Origin: Myxococcales bacterium
GTDB taxonomy: Bacteria; Myxococcota_A; Polyangia; Nannocystales; Nannocystaceae
Direction of reading: 5' to 3'
Length of the DNA stretch: 64,000 bases
NCBI GenBank assembly: GCA_020633315.1
Contig: JACKDV010000015.1
Span: 124,001-188,000 of the forward strand
The notes beneath the pieces were generated by a model. That model did no database searches. It had not been told where the DNA came from and was given only the letters and a program-made list of their open reading frames with translations. A program made the translations under genes and the position numbers. Positions 37,689-46,071 of this stretch are shown here, one piece after another (the stretch's first letter is position 1; each line of letters starts with the position of its first letter).

Positions 37689-39512
37689 TCACTCGTCGTC
37701 GCGCCGCAGGTCGCCGATGCAGATCGGGTGGCTGACCCCCTCCACCTCCACGCAGCGGCAGCCGGGGGTCTGGTCGTCGCAGGGACGCACGCAGCGGGAC
37801 TCGGCGTCGGGCTGGCCGATGCACACCGCGCCCTGGGAGCACTCGAGGCTGCCCGTGCACACGCCCCCCGGCACGGCGGGGCCGTCGAGGGCGCAGCGCA
37901 GCACGGTGCCGCCGTCGCTCACGAAGCGGCGGCAGCTCATCTGCGGCGGGCACTCGTTGCCGCCCATCGTGCAGGGGCAGCCGTCGCCGCCGACGCAGCG
38001 GTGCCACGCCCGGCGCTTGGCCACGGTCTGGCGCATGAGCAGCGCCTGCTGCTCGCTGAAGCCCACGCGGCACTGCGGGTAGTAGCCCATGATGTTGGTG
38101 GGATCGGGCGTGGCCCCGTCGCGGCATGCCACCTGGCACTGCAGGTCCACCAGGCACGGCCCCGGCCCGGGATCGGGCGGGGTGTCACACACCCCGTCGC
38201 CCTCCAGCGTGCACTCGGGCGCGCAGCTCCGGTCGTCGTCCACCGCCACGATCGGCGCCGGCTGATCGCCGTGGGTGTGGCACAGCCCCAAGAAGTGCCC
38301 CAGCTCGTGGGCGAGGGTGGTGTCCCAGTGGTGCTTGGCCATGGCCACCACGCCCAGGGGCGGCTGGGGCTCGGGCACGCGCCGCTGGCCGCCGCACTCG
38401 CCGTTGGGCACCGTCGACAGCCCCGGCCGCGGCACGCCGTCCACCAGCACCCGCTCGGTGAGCACCACGGGCACGAAGAGCTCCTCGCGAGAGCCCTCCA
38501 CCTGGCGCACCAGCGCCCCGAGCTCCGCGCCGTCGATCTCGAGCCACTCGGGTGCGGCCAGGCGCACCACCTCGGCCACGCGCAGCTCCAGGCCGTAGTC
38601 GTCCGAGCGCGCGAAGCTGCGGGCGAGGCGATCGATCTCGGCGTCGATCTCCTGCGGCTCGTAGGGCGAGCTGCCGTCGGCGTCCACGATCACGAACACC
38701 ACCAGGTCCAGCGGCGGGCACTCCACGCCCTCGTCGATGAAGCCGTCCTCGTCGTCGTCGATGCCGTTGCAGATCTCGTCGCCGCGCTCGTGCTCGGGGC
38801 AGCCGCAGGGGTCGTCGCAGCCGTCGAGGCGCACGGGCGGCGAGCGCTGCACGCAGGTGGGCGCGCTGCGTCCGGGGGGGCGCCCGCAGATCGCCGCGTG
38901 GGCGCGGCAGTCGGTGCGCATGCGCTGACCGTTGGTGCAGGTCACCAGGGTGTCGTCCTCGCAGCGCGCGGGCTCGAGCAGGGGATCGCAGACCTCCTCG
39001 GCGGGGCGGCACACCGGGCCCTCGTCGGTGGTCACGCAGCGGCGCCCGAGCGCGGCGCAGTCGATCGCGAAGGGGTAGCCGCCCTCGCAGCCGCGGGCCA
39101 GCTCGCCGTCGCAGCGCCCCAGGATCGGCTCGCCGCCGCAGTCGCGCGGCGGCGGCGGCTCGCACTCGCCGTCGCGGCACAGCCGGGAGCCGCAGTCCTG
39201 CGCCACCTCGTAGGCCACGCCGCAGCCGTCCACCCACCACGCGTCTCCGTCCACGCAGCGGCGCTCGGCCCGGGGCGCGCAGCCGGGCGCGGGCTCGACC
39301 CGCGGGCGGGGCTGCCACGAGCGCTCGGGCGCGGCGGGGCTCGGGTGGCTCGCCTCGGCCGGCGGGGCCTCGAGCTCCGGGCGCGGGCGCGTGGGCAGGG
39401 TGAGCATCCAGTAGCCCAGGGCGCCCGCCACCAGCAGCACCAGCGCCGGTCGCCACAGCCACGCCCACACGCCGGGCGCACGGGAGCGAGGGGGCTCGGA
39501 CGGCTCGTTCAC
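37689..39512 (-). CDS. pappalysin-type (M43) metalloprotease with Cys-rich repeats, membrane-anchored
   Basis: The GTG at 39512 gives 607 residues. One N-terminal membrane anchor (about 17-38) is followed by a Pro/Glu-rich linker and several Cys pairs. A MopE-type segment (EICNGIDDDEDGFIDEG) precedes the catalytic domain, with HELGHFLGLCHTH at about residues 400-412: the HExxHxxGxxH zinc motif of metzincins, and NIMGYY as the downstream Met-turn. Two more Cys-rich stretches close the protein. It should act outside the inner membrane, probably on extracellular or prey proteins. The gene converges with the outer-membrane gene at 37634. Confidence 0.87.
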   Translation of the reverse strand: MNEPSEPPRSRAPGVWAWLWRPALVLLVAGALGYWMLTLPTRPRPELEAPPAEASHPSPAAPERSWQPRPRVEPAPGCAPRAERRCVDGDAWWVDGCGVAYEVAQDCGSRLCRDGECEPPPPRDCGGEPILGRCDGELARGCEGGYPFAIDCAALGRRCVTTDEGPVCRPAEEVCDPLLEPARCEDDTLVTCTNGQRMRTDCRAHAAICGRPPGRSAPTCVQRSPPVRLDGCDDPCGCPEHERGDEICNGIDDDEDGFIDEGVECPPLDLVVFVIVDADGSSPYEPQEIDAEIDRLARSFARSDDYGLELRVAEVVRLAAPEWLEIDGAELGALVRQVEGSREELFVPVVLTERVLVDGVPRPGLSTVPNGECGGQRRVPEPQPPLGVVAMAKHHWDTTLAHELGHFLGLCHTHGDQPAPIVAVDDDRSCAPECTLEGDGVCDTPPDPGPGPCLVDLQCQVACRDGATPDPTNIMGYYPQCRVGFSEQQALLMRQTVAKRRAWHRCVGGDGCPCTMGGNECPPQMSCRRFVSDGGTVLRCALDGPAVPGGVCTGSLECSQGAVCIGQPDAESRCVRPCDDQTPGCRCVEVEGVSHPICIGDLRRDDE

Positions 39513-39564
39513 CGGTCCGCAGGGTAGCAGCCGAGCCGCCTCGGTTCGCGTTAGGCTGCGACCG

Positions 39565-40866
39565 ATGGTGCCCCCCGACGCCCTGCGCCTGCGGCCCCCC
39601 GAGCCCTTCGACGTCACGCTGCGCCCGCCGGGATCCAAGAGCCTGAGCAATCGAGCGCTGTTGCTGGCGGCGCTCGCCCGCGGGCCGAGCACGCTGCGCG
39701 GGCTGCTCGACGCCGAGGACACCCAGCACATGCGGGCGTGCCTGCGGGCGCTGGGGATCTCCCCGCACGAGCACGGCGACGCGATGGTGATCGAGGGCGT
39801 CGGCGGCCCGCTGCGCTCGCCCGCCGGCCCGCCGCCGACCCTCGAGGTGGGCACGGCCGGCACGGTGGCGCGGCTGCTGGGGGCGGTGCTGGCCGCCAGC
39901 CCCGTGCACGTGGTGCTCGACGGCAGCCCCCGCATGCGCGAGCGCCCGATGGCCCAGCTGCTCGAGGCGCTCAGCGAGCAGGGCGCCCGCCTGCGAGCCC
40001 TGGGCCAGCCCGGCTTCTTGCCGGTGGAGATCGGCCCGCAGGGCGGGCCGCTGCGAGGCGGCGAGCTGCGGCTGGCGAGGCCGGCCAGCTCGCAGATCGT
40101 CAGCGGCCTGGTGATCGCCGCCGCCCTGGCCCAGGCGCCCACCACCCTCGTGCTCAAGCAGGGCACCCCCGCGCGGCCCTACGTGGACATGACCCTGGCC
40201 GTGATGGAGAGCTTCGGCGGCCGGGCGCGGTGGAGCGGTCCCGACGAGCTGCGGGTGGAGCCCGCCGCGTTGGTGGGCACCGAGCTGCAGGTCGAGCCCG
40301 ATGCCTCGGCCGCGAGCTACCCCCTGGCCCTCGCCGCGCTCTACGGCAGCCGCTGCCGCATCGAGGCCCTCGGTCGCACCAGCCTGCAGGGCGACGTGGG
40401 CTTCGCCGCCGTGCTCGAGCGCATGGGCGCCCAGGTCGAGCAGGGTGACCACTCCACCGTCGTCAAGGGGGTGGGCGCGCTTCGGGGCGGAGACTTCGAC
40501 CTCGGGGAGATGCCCGACATGACCCTCACCCTCGCGGCCCTCGCGGTGCACGCCCAGGGTCCCACCCGCATCCGGGGAGTGGGGATCCTCCGCCACCACG
40601 AGAGCGATCGCCTGGCCGCGGCGGCCACCGAATTGCGCAAGCTGGGGGCCCGGGTGCAGGAGGAGCCCGACGGGCTCGTCATCGAGCCTCCCCTGGGGGG
40701 CCCGCACCCCGGGGTGGCGATCGACACCTACCGCGACCACCGCATGGCCATGGCCTTCAGCCTCGTGGGCGACGTCGTGGTCCGCGATCCCGCCTGTGTC
40801 GGCAAAACCTGGCCGGAGTACTTCTCGGTGCTCCGCAAGCTCGGTATGGTCGTCGGCAGCGCCTGA
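39565..40866 (+). CDS. aroA: 3-phosphoshikimate 1-carboxyvinyltransferase (EPSP synthase)
   Basis: A 433-residue enzyme that transfers enolpyruvyl from PEP to shikimate-3-phosphate in aromatic amino acid synthesis. Family motifs are PGSKSLSNRALLLA (PEP/shikimate binding, about residue 23), EVGTAGTVARLL (GTAGT), DGSPRMRERPM, the SSQIVSGL-type block PASSQIVSGLVIAA, and a C-terminal YRDHRMAMAF. The length is normal. The stop overlaps the next start in TGATG (40864-40868), so it is coupled to the RNA methyltransferase gene. It diverges from the pappalysin gene by 52 bases. Confidence 0.96.
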   Translation: MVPPDALRLRPPEPFDVTLRPPGSKSLSNRALLLAALARGPSTLRGLLDAEDTQHMRACLRALGISPHEHGDAMVIEGVGGPLRSPAGPPPTLEVGTAGTVARLLGAVLAASPVHVVLDGSPRMRERPMAQLLEALSEQGARLRALGQPGFLPVEIGPQGGPLRGGELRLARPASSQIVSGLVIAAALAQAPTTLVLKQGTPARPYVDMTLAVMESFGGRARWSGPDELRVEPAALVGTELQVEPDASAASYPLALAALYGSRCRIEALGRTSLQGDVGFAAVLERMGAQVEQGDHSTVVKGVGALRGGDFDLGEMPDMTLTLAALAVHAQGPTRIRGVGILRHHESDRLAAAATELRKLGARVQEEPDGLVIEPPLGGPHPGVAIDTYRDHRMAMAFSLVGDVVVRDPACVGKTWPEYFSVLRKLGMVVGSA

Positions 40867-42179
40867 TGAAGCCGGGGGACACGATCACCGTCATGGCGGA
40901 GACGCTCTCCCGGCACGGGGACGGCGTGGCTCGGCACGAGGGCTACGAGATCCACGTGGCGGGCCTGCTGCCCGGCGAGACCGGCGACGTGGAGCTCGAC
41001 TACGTCAGCCGCCAGCGGCCGCGGGCCCACGGCACCGCCATCCACCGCCGCAACACCCATCCCGGTCGGCGCCCCGCGCCCTGTCCGCACCACGGGCGCT
41101 GCAACGGCTGCCCGCTGATGGAGATGGATCTCGCCAGCCAGCACGAGCTCAAGCGACGCGAGCTGCAGCGCGAGTACGGGGTGGAGATCGATCGCCTGGT
41201 GGCGCTCGACGGCAGCGGCCTGCGCTACCGCTGGTCGTCCAAGCGGGTGGTCTACGGCGAGCCCGGGGCGCTGGTGCTGGGCAGCTACATGCGGGGCACC
41301 CACAACGTGGCCGACATGAGCGGCTGCCTGGTCGACCACCCCGACATCGTGCGCTGCGCCAACGAGCTGGTGGCGCGGGCCAACGAGCTGCGCGTGGAGC
41401 CCTACGACGAGCTCGGCGAGCGCGGCGACCTGCGCTACGTGTGGTTCAAGACCGACGGCCGCGGCCAGGTGCTGCTCACCCTCATCACCGCCGAGCCGCG
41501 CTCTCCCTCGATCTACACCCTGAGCGAGCACCTGCAGGTGCCCGCCGGGATCGCCTGGGGCATCAACTCCACCCGCGGCAACGACCTGCGCGGCACCTCG
41601 CTGCGTCCGCTGCGGGGGCGCCAGAGCCTCACCATGGAGATCGCCGGGGTCGAGTTCCACTGCGGCCCGCTCGGCTTCCTGCAGCCCAACCCCGCCGCGA
41701 TCGCCCTGGCCTACCACGACTTGGTGCACGTGCCCGCGGGCGGCCTGCCCCACGGGCGCGTCGCCATCGACCTCTACGCCGGCTCGGGGGTGACCACCGC
41801 CCTGCTGCGCGAGCGCTACGCCGAGGTCTACCCCTGCGAGTCGTTCCCCGAGAGCGCGCGTCAGCTCGGCATCGAGCCCGAGCTCGTCGAGGAGTTCCTC
41901 GCGCGGCTGCTCGCCAACCCGCGCCAGCCGGCGGCCAAGCCCGACCTCGTGGTCGCCAACCCGCCGCGCGGCGGCCTGGGCCCCACCGTCTGCACCCAGC
42001 TCAACCAGATGCACGCCTCGCGCCTGCACCTGATGAGCTGCAACCCTCGCTCGCTCCGCGAGGACCTACGGCGCCTCACCGGTCCCGAGGGCGGCTACCG
42101 CCTGATCCAGGCCCGCGCCTTCGACACCCTGCCCCAGACCGCCCACATCGAGCTCATCGCCTGGCTCGTGGGCAAGTAG
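40866..42179 (+). CDS. class I SAM-dependent RNA (uracil-5-) methyltransferase, TrmA/RumA-like
   Basis: A 437-residue enzyme starting with a TRAM RNA-binding domain (about residues 5-60), then a Cys cluster (CPHHGRCNGC with a later GCLV Cys) like the 4Fe-4S site of RlmD/RlmC, and a Rossmann methyltransferase domain with the SAM motif DLYAGSGVTTALL. The catalytic nucleophile Cys lies in LMSCNP, with VANPPRGGLG upstream. It would methylate U-5 in rRNA or tRNA; which one cannot be told. It is translationally coupled to aroA. Confidence 0.92.
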   Translation: MKPGDTITVMAETLSRHGDGVARHEGYEIHVAGLLPGETGDVELDYVSRQRPRAHGTAIHRRNTHPGRRPAPCPHHGRCNGCPLMEMDLASQHELKRRELQREYGVEIDRLVALDGSGLRYRWSSKRVVYGEPGALVLGSYMRGTHNVADMSGCLVDHPDIVRCANELVARANELRVEPYDELGERGDLRYVWFKTDGRGQVLLTLITAEPRSPSIYTLSEHLQVPAGIAWGINSTRGNDLRGTSLRPLRGRQSLTMEIAGVEFHCGPLGFLQPNPAAIALAYHDLVHVPAGGLPHGRVAIDLYAGSGVTTALLRERYAEVYPCESFPESARQLGIEPELVEEFLARLLANPRQPAAKPDLVVANPPRGGLGPTVCTQLNQMHASRLHLMSCNPRSLREDLRRLTGPEGGYRLIQARAFDTLPQTAHIELIAWLVGK

Positions 42180-42187
42180 CGGAAGCG

Positions 42188-42778
42188 TCAGCCCTCACCC
42201 GGGGGGGTGCCGAACATCGGCTCGAATTGGCCGCCCGGCTGCACGCGCTCCTCGCCCTCGGGCACCGGGCCCGGCCACACCACCAGCTCGGCCGAGGCCA
42301 CGGTCTGACGGCGGGGGTGGATCCACTGGTTGCGCTCGGCCACCCATGCCTCGACCGCTTGGGTCACCACGTCGGGGATCGGGCGCTCGTCGGCCGGGTC
42401 GGCGTGGCGCAGGCCCTGGCCTCGCTCCCAGGCGATGGTCATCGGGCGCTCGGGGTCGGCGTCGCGCAGCGCCTCGCGGCGGGCCTGCTCGGCGAGCTCG
42501 AGCTCGGCTCGCTCTCGGGCGAGAGCGTGCTCGTGCTCCTCGATGGCTCGCTGGTCGAGCGCGAGCTTGGCGGCGCGCTCCTCATCGTCGAGCGGTCGCA
42601 TCGCGGCGCGCAGGCGGTCGTCGTCTCCCGCGCCGATGCTGGAGCTCCGCGTCGGCCCCAGCACCTCGGTGAAGGCGGGACGCTGGCGCAGCCACGCCTC
42701 GGCCTCGGCCACGGTGGCGAACTCGGCCACCTTGGTCTCTCCGGTACGAATCTCGCGAAGTCGTAGCTCGACGGCCAT
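42188..42778 (-). CDS. hypothetical soluble protein with charged coiled-coil-like middle
   Basis: With the ATG at 42778 the protein has 196 residues. The first about 40 residues (VELRLREIRTGETKVAEF) look like a small beta domain. A Glu/Arg/Ala-rich helix follows (EEHEHALARERAELELAEQA) and is probably coiled-coil. The C-terminus is Pro/Gly-rich without hydrophobic segments. I recognise no family. It converges with the rRNA/tRNA methyltransferase gene, 8 bases apart. Confidence 0.65.
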   Translation of the reverse strand: MAVELRLREIRTGETKVAEFATVAEAEAWLRQRPAFTEVLGPTRSSSIGAGDDDRLRAAMRPLDDEERAAKLALDQRAIEEHEHALARERAELELAEQARREALRDADPERPMTIAWERGQGLRHADPADERPIPDVVTQAVEAWVAERNQWIHPRRQTVASAELVVWPGPVPEGEERVQPGGQFEPMFGTPPGEG

Positions 42779-42866
42779 CAGGGTTCCTCCGAGCCCACAC
42801 TCTACCACCCGATTCGATCGATGCCGGGTGCAACGGCTGCGGCCCAAGTGACGTACCGTAGAGGGG

Positions 42867-43541
42867 GTGGCCGAGCCGATGATCGACCTCTACACCGCAT
42901 CCACTCCCAACGGCTGGAAGGCATCCATCGCCCTGGAGGAGCTGGGGCTGCCGTACGCGGTCCATCGCGTGGACCTGCGGGCGGGCGAGCAGAAGCGGCC
43001 GCAGTTCCTCGCGCTCAACCCCAACGGGAGGATCCCGGTGATCGTCGATCGCGAGCTCGACGATCTGGTGGTGTTCGAGTCGGGAGCGATCCTCATCCAC
43101 CTCGCCGAGAAGGCGGGCGCGCTGATGCCCGCCGATCCCCGCGGCCGCTCGCGGGTGATCCAGTGGCTGATGTTCCAGGTGGGCGGGGTGGGGCCGATGA
43201 TGGGGCAGGCCAACGTGTTCCACCGCTACGCGCCGCAGAAGCTGCCCTATGCGATCGAGCGCTACCAACGGGAGGTGCGACGGCTGTTCGGGGTGCTCGA
43301 CGATCAGCTCGGGCGCGAGCCGTTCCTGGCCGGCGAGTACTCGATCGCCGACATCGCCAACTGGACCTGGGTGAGCACCCACAGCTGGTCGGGGGTGTCG
43401 CTCGACGGGCTCGAGCACCTGCAGCGCTGGCTGGCCGAGATCCGCCAGCGCCCCGCGGTGCAGCGCGGCCGCGCGGTGCCGGGCAAGCTGGCCGACAGCG
43501 ACGCCGAGGCGGAGAAGCTCGGCCGCGACATGCTGGTGTAG
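42867..43541 (+). CDS. glutathione S-transferase family protein (YfcG/Ure2-like)
   Basis: A 224-residue protein with a thioredoxin-like N-terminal domain starting DLYTASTPNGWKASIALEE, where the TPNGWK element matches YfcG/YghU-type disulfide reductase GSTs, then the NPNGRIPVIVD cis-Pro loop and ESGAILIHLAEK. The C-terminal helical domain (about 95-210) includes the SIADIANWTW N-capping box. It probably reduces disulfides or conjugates electrophiles with glutathione. I kept the GTG at 42867; an ATG lies four codons later at 42879. Confidence 0.9.
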   Translation: MAEPMIDLYTASTPNGWKASIALEELGLPYAVHRVDLRAGEQKRPQFLALNPNGRIPVIVDRELDDLVVFESGAILIHLAEKAGALMPADPRGRSRVIQWLMFQVGGVGPMMGQANVFHRYAPQKLPYAIERYQREVRRLFGVLDDQLGREPFLAGEYSIADIANWTWVSTHSWSGVSLDGLEHLQRWLAEIRQRPAVQRGRAVPGKLADSDAEAEKLGRDMLV

Positions 43542-43603
43542 CGCCGGGTCATGTCGGTCGCCTCGCGACGCGGCGAGGACCCGCGAAGCGAGGACCACAC
43601 GCG

Positions 43604-44242
43604 CTACCGGGCCGAGGCGCTGCAGCTCGACCGGTAGGACAACGGGCAGGTGGCCAGCGCCTTGAGTCGGCGCAGCAGGGCGAGGGCCACCAGCACCGGT
43701 GAGCCGAGCACGAACGCCGCGCTCGCGGCCAGGGCCAGCGCGCTCCAGCCGAGGAAGCTCAGCGCCGCGCCGAGGCTGGGGGCGGCCGGGGTCGTGCGCA
43801 CCCGCAGGCTCGCGCGGGCCTCCGCCACCGAGCGGGGCAGCCAGGGCACGATCGAGCGCTCGCGATAGAGGTTGCTGCTGCCGCGCCCCCGCAGGAAGGC
43901 CCGCCAGGTGGCGACGGGCAGGGCCACCAGGCCCACGAACAGGCCGAACAGCGCGATGAACCAGGCGTAGGGATAGCGCCCGGCTCCGCCGCTGCCCAGC
44001 TCCCAGGCGCTGATCTCCGACTCCTCGCGCCAGCTCGTGCCGTGGTCGGTGAGCACGTGGTGCAGGTCGTGCACCCGCAGGGCCGCCGCCCGGGTCGGCG
44101 GGTTGGGAACGGCGTACGGTACCGGGCCGAAGCTGGCCTCGGCCCACGGCTCGTCGTAGCCCCCGTCGGCGGCGAAGCCCTCGCGCGCGAAGAAGCGCTG
44201 GCGAGCCGTGGCCATGCTCTGGTGGGGGTCCAGCGGCTGCAC
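43604..44242 (-). CDS. membrane protein with Coq4-like segment
   Basis: A 212-residue protein. Residues about 50-80 (RVHDLHHVLTDHGTSWREESEISAWELG) match the Coq4-like pattern in which the HD..H motif binds zinc in ubiquinone biosynthesis proteins. Two or three hydrophobic segments follow (WFIALFGLFVGLVALPVATW and SFLGWSALALAASAAFVLG). The Coq4 resemblance is an inference from the short motif, and membrane segments are not typical for Coq4, so this may be a separate family. A downstream ATG (44215) is possible. Confidence 0.6.
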   Translation of the reverse strand: MQPLDPHQSMATARQRFFAREGFAADGGYDEPWAEASFGPVPYAVPNPPTRAAALRVHDLHHVLTDHGTSWREESEISAWELGSGGAGRYPYAWFIALFGLFVGLVALPVATWRAFLRGRGSSNLYRERSIVPWLPRSVAEARASLRVRTTPAAPSLGAALSFLGWSALALAASAAFVLGSPVLVALALLRRLKALATCPLSYRSSCSASAR

Positions 44243-44494
44243 GCCGGTGGTTCGTCGCCGGCGACCCGGCGGTTACGCGCCCCTCTCGGCGCTCGCCCGA
44301 ATCGTCGACCGGGAAATCGCGGGGGCCGGTGCTGGACCGCGCCGAAGGACCGCTCTCGCTCGCCGATCCTCTCGCGGGGTGGCGCGCCTACGCTCCGGCG
44401 TCTGGGCTATGGTCGTCGCCGGCTCGAGCCCGGTGAGTCGTGCGGCACCTCGAGAGCGTCGCGCATCACCGAGACGTCGCGGGAGTCGACGACG

Positions 44495-45268
44495 ATGACC
44501 ATCAGCGAACAGCAGGCGCAGCGCTACCACGAAAACGGCTTCCTGGCTCCCGTGCCCATCCTGGGCCCCGAGGAGGCGGCGCGCTACCGGCAGCGCTTCG
44601 ACGGGCTGGAGGCCCGGATCGGCCGCCCGGACGCGCAGCTCAAGCTCCTCGACGCCCACCTCGAGGAGCGCTTCGTGTGGGAGATCGCCACGCACCCCCG
44701 CATCCTCGACGCGCTCGAGGCGGTGATCGGCCCCGACATCCTGCTGCTGGGCACGCACTTCATCTGCAAGTACGGGGAGGCGCTGCAGCCCGACGCCTTC
44801 ATCGCGTGGCACCAGGACCTGACCTACTGGGGTCTCGAGCCGCCGGTGGCGATCACCGCCTGGTATGCCATCGACGACTGCGACCTCGGCAACGGCTGCA
44901 TGCAGATGATCCCGGGCTCGCATCGCTCCGGGATCTCGGAGCACGGCAAGTCGGAGCGGGTCGGCAACATGCTGCGGATCAACCAAGCCGTCGCGCTCGA
45001 CCCTGCCGACGAGCGGCGAGCGGTCGACGTGGTGCTGCGCGCGGGAGAGGTCTCGCTCCACGACGGGCTGGTGGTGCACGGCAGCCCGCCCAACCGCTCG
45101 GGCCGGCGCCGCTGCGGGCTGGCGAGCAAGTACGTGCCGGCGCACGTGCGGCAGGTGGCGGAGCGCTCCCACACGAGGTCCAAGGCGATCGTCGTGCGCG
45201 GCGAGGACCGACAGCAGCACTTCGCCCCGCTCGCGCCACCGTTTCGTCAGGGCGGCTCGCCCGGCTAG
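44495..45268 (+). CDS. phytanoyl-CoA dioxygenase (PhyH) family protein
   Basis: The ATG at 44495 gives 257 residues. It is an Fe(II)/2-oxoglutarate-dependent oxygenase: WHQDLTYWG gives the H-x-D iron ligands (about residues 109-111), and the distal His is in VVHGSPPNRSGRRR with the Arg for 2-oxoglutarate. PGSHR and RAGEVSLHDG are family features. Enzymes of this group hydroxylate lipids, amino acids or secondary metabolites; the substrate is unknown. It converges with a methyltransferase gene, and the two stops interlock in a single CTAG (45265-45268). Confidence 0.9.
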   Translation: MTISEQQAQRYHENGFLAPVPILGPEEAARYRQRFDGLEARIGRPDAQLKLLDAHLEERFVWEIATHPRILDALEAVIGPDILLLGTHFICKYGEALQPDAFIAWHQDLTYWGLEPPVAITAWYAIDDCDLGNGCMQMIPGSHRSGISEHGKSERVGNMLRINQAVALDPADERRAVDVVLRAGEVSLHDGLVVHGSPPNRSGRRRCGLASKYVPAHVRQVAERSHTRSKAIVVRGEDRQQHFAPLAPPFRQGGSPG

Positions 45269-46071
45269 CGTCGCTTCCACAGGTACGTCACGGAGGTCAT
45301 GTACAGATCGACGATGCCGCCGAGCTCCTGGTCGGCGACCGCCCTGACCTGGTCGATCAGCGAGCGCCGCTCGGCCTCGGGGAGCCGGGCGATCGGAGAG
45401 AAGCCCTCGTAGAGCAGCCCCAGCCCCGTCGAGTCGAGCCGCAGCGTCCACTGCAGCTCGAGGTACGCCCGCGGCTCGAAGCAGCCCCCGCGCCGGAATT
45501 CCGCCTCGCGCTGCTCCCGATCGAGCGGGAAGGGGACCGCGTCCTGGCCCCCCGCGGGGCTCGCCGCGAGGTGTGCGACCAGGTGACGCGTCGCCTCGTC
45601 GATCGGGTTGGGTCGGTGCCGGCTGCGGAACACGTTCCACAGCAGGGCCACGTGGCCGCCGGGGCGCAGCAGCTCGGCGATCCGCTCCACGCGGGTCTCG
45701 GGATCGAGCCAGTGGTACATGGTGGCCGCCACCACCAGGTCGAAGGAGGCCGAGGGCAGGGTCGCGTCCTCGAACGCAGCCTGCACGAAGCGGAAGTCGC
45801 AGCGGGAGCCGTCGGCGAGCGAGCGCAGCAGGCCCTCGAAGGCCAGCTGGGGCTCGACCACCGTCAGCGGGCTCGCCCCGCGGGCGACGAGCGCTCGGGT
45901 CGCGAGCCCGTTGCCGGGGCCGATCTCGAGGGTCGACGCGCCGGGGAACAGCGCCCCCTGATCCTCGAGCAGCGAGAACGAGGCGGCGGGATAGGGGGGA
46001 CGGACGGCGTCGTAGCCCGCCGGGTTCAGGCCGAACAGGCCGCGACCTTCGCTCTCGTCGATGCGTCTCAT
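45265..46071 (-). CDS. class I SAM-dependent methyltransferase
   Basis: A 268-residue methyltransferase of the YcgJ/UbiE-like class. Motif I is TLEIGPGNGLATRAL (about residues 46-60); VVAATMYHWLDPE and LLRPGGHVALLWNVF are motifs II-III. The DP-HW pattern is typical of the small-molecule methyltransferases. It overlaps the upstream aldehyde dehydrogenase stop by 4 bases (ATGA 46068-46071), so the two are translationally coupled. The substrate is unknown. Confidence 0.9.
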   Translation of the reverse strand: MRRIDESEGRGLFGLNPAGYDAVRPPYPAASFSLLEDQGALFPGASTLEIGPGNGLATRALVARGASPLTVVEPQLAFEGLLRSLADGSRCDFRFVQAAFEDATLPSASFDLVVAATMYHWLDPETRVERIAELLRPGGHVALLWNVFRSRHRPNPIDEATRHLVAHLAASPAGGQDAVPFPLDREQREAEFRRGGCFEPRAYLELQWTLRLDSTGLGLLYEGFSPIARLPEAERRSLIDQVRAVADQELGGIVDLYMTSVTYLWKRR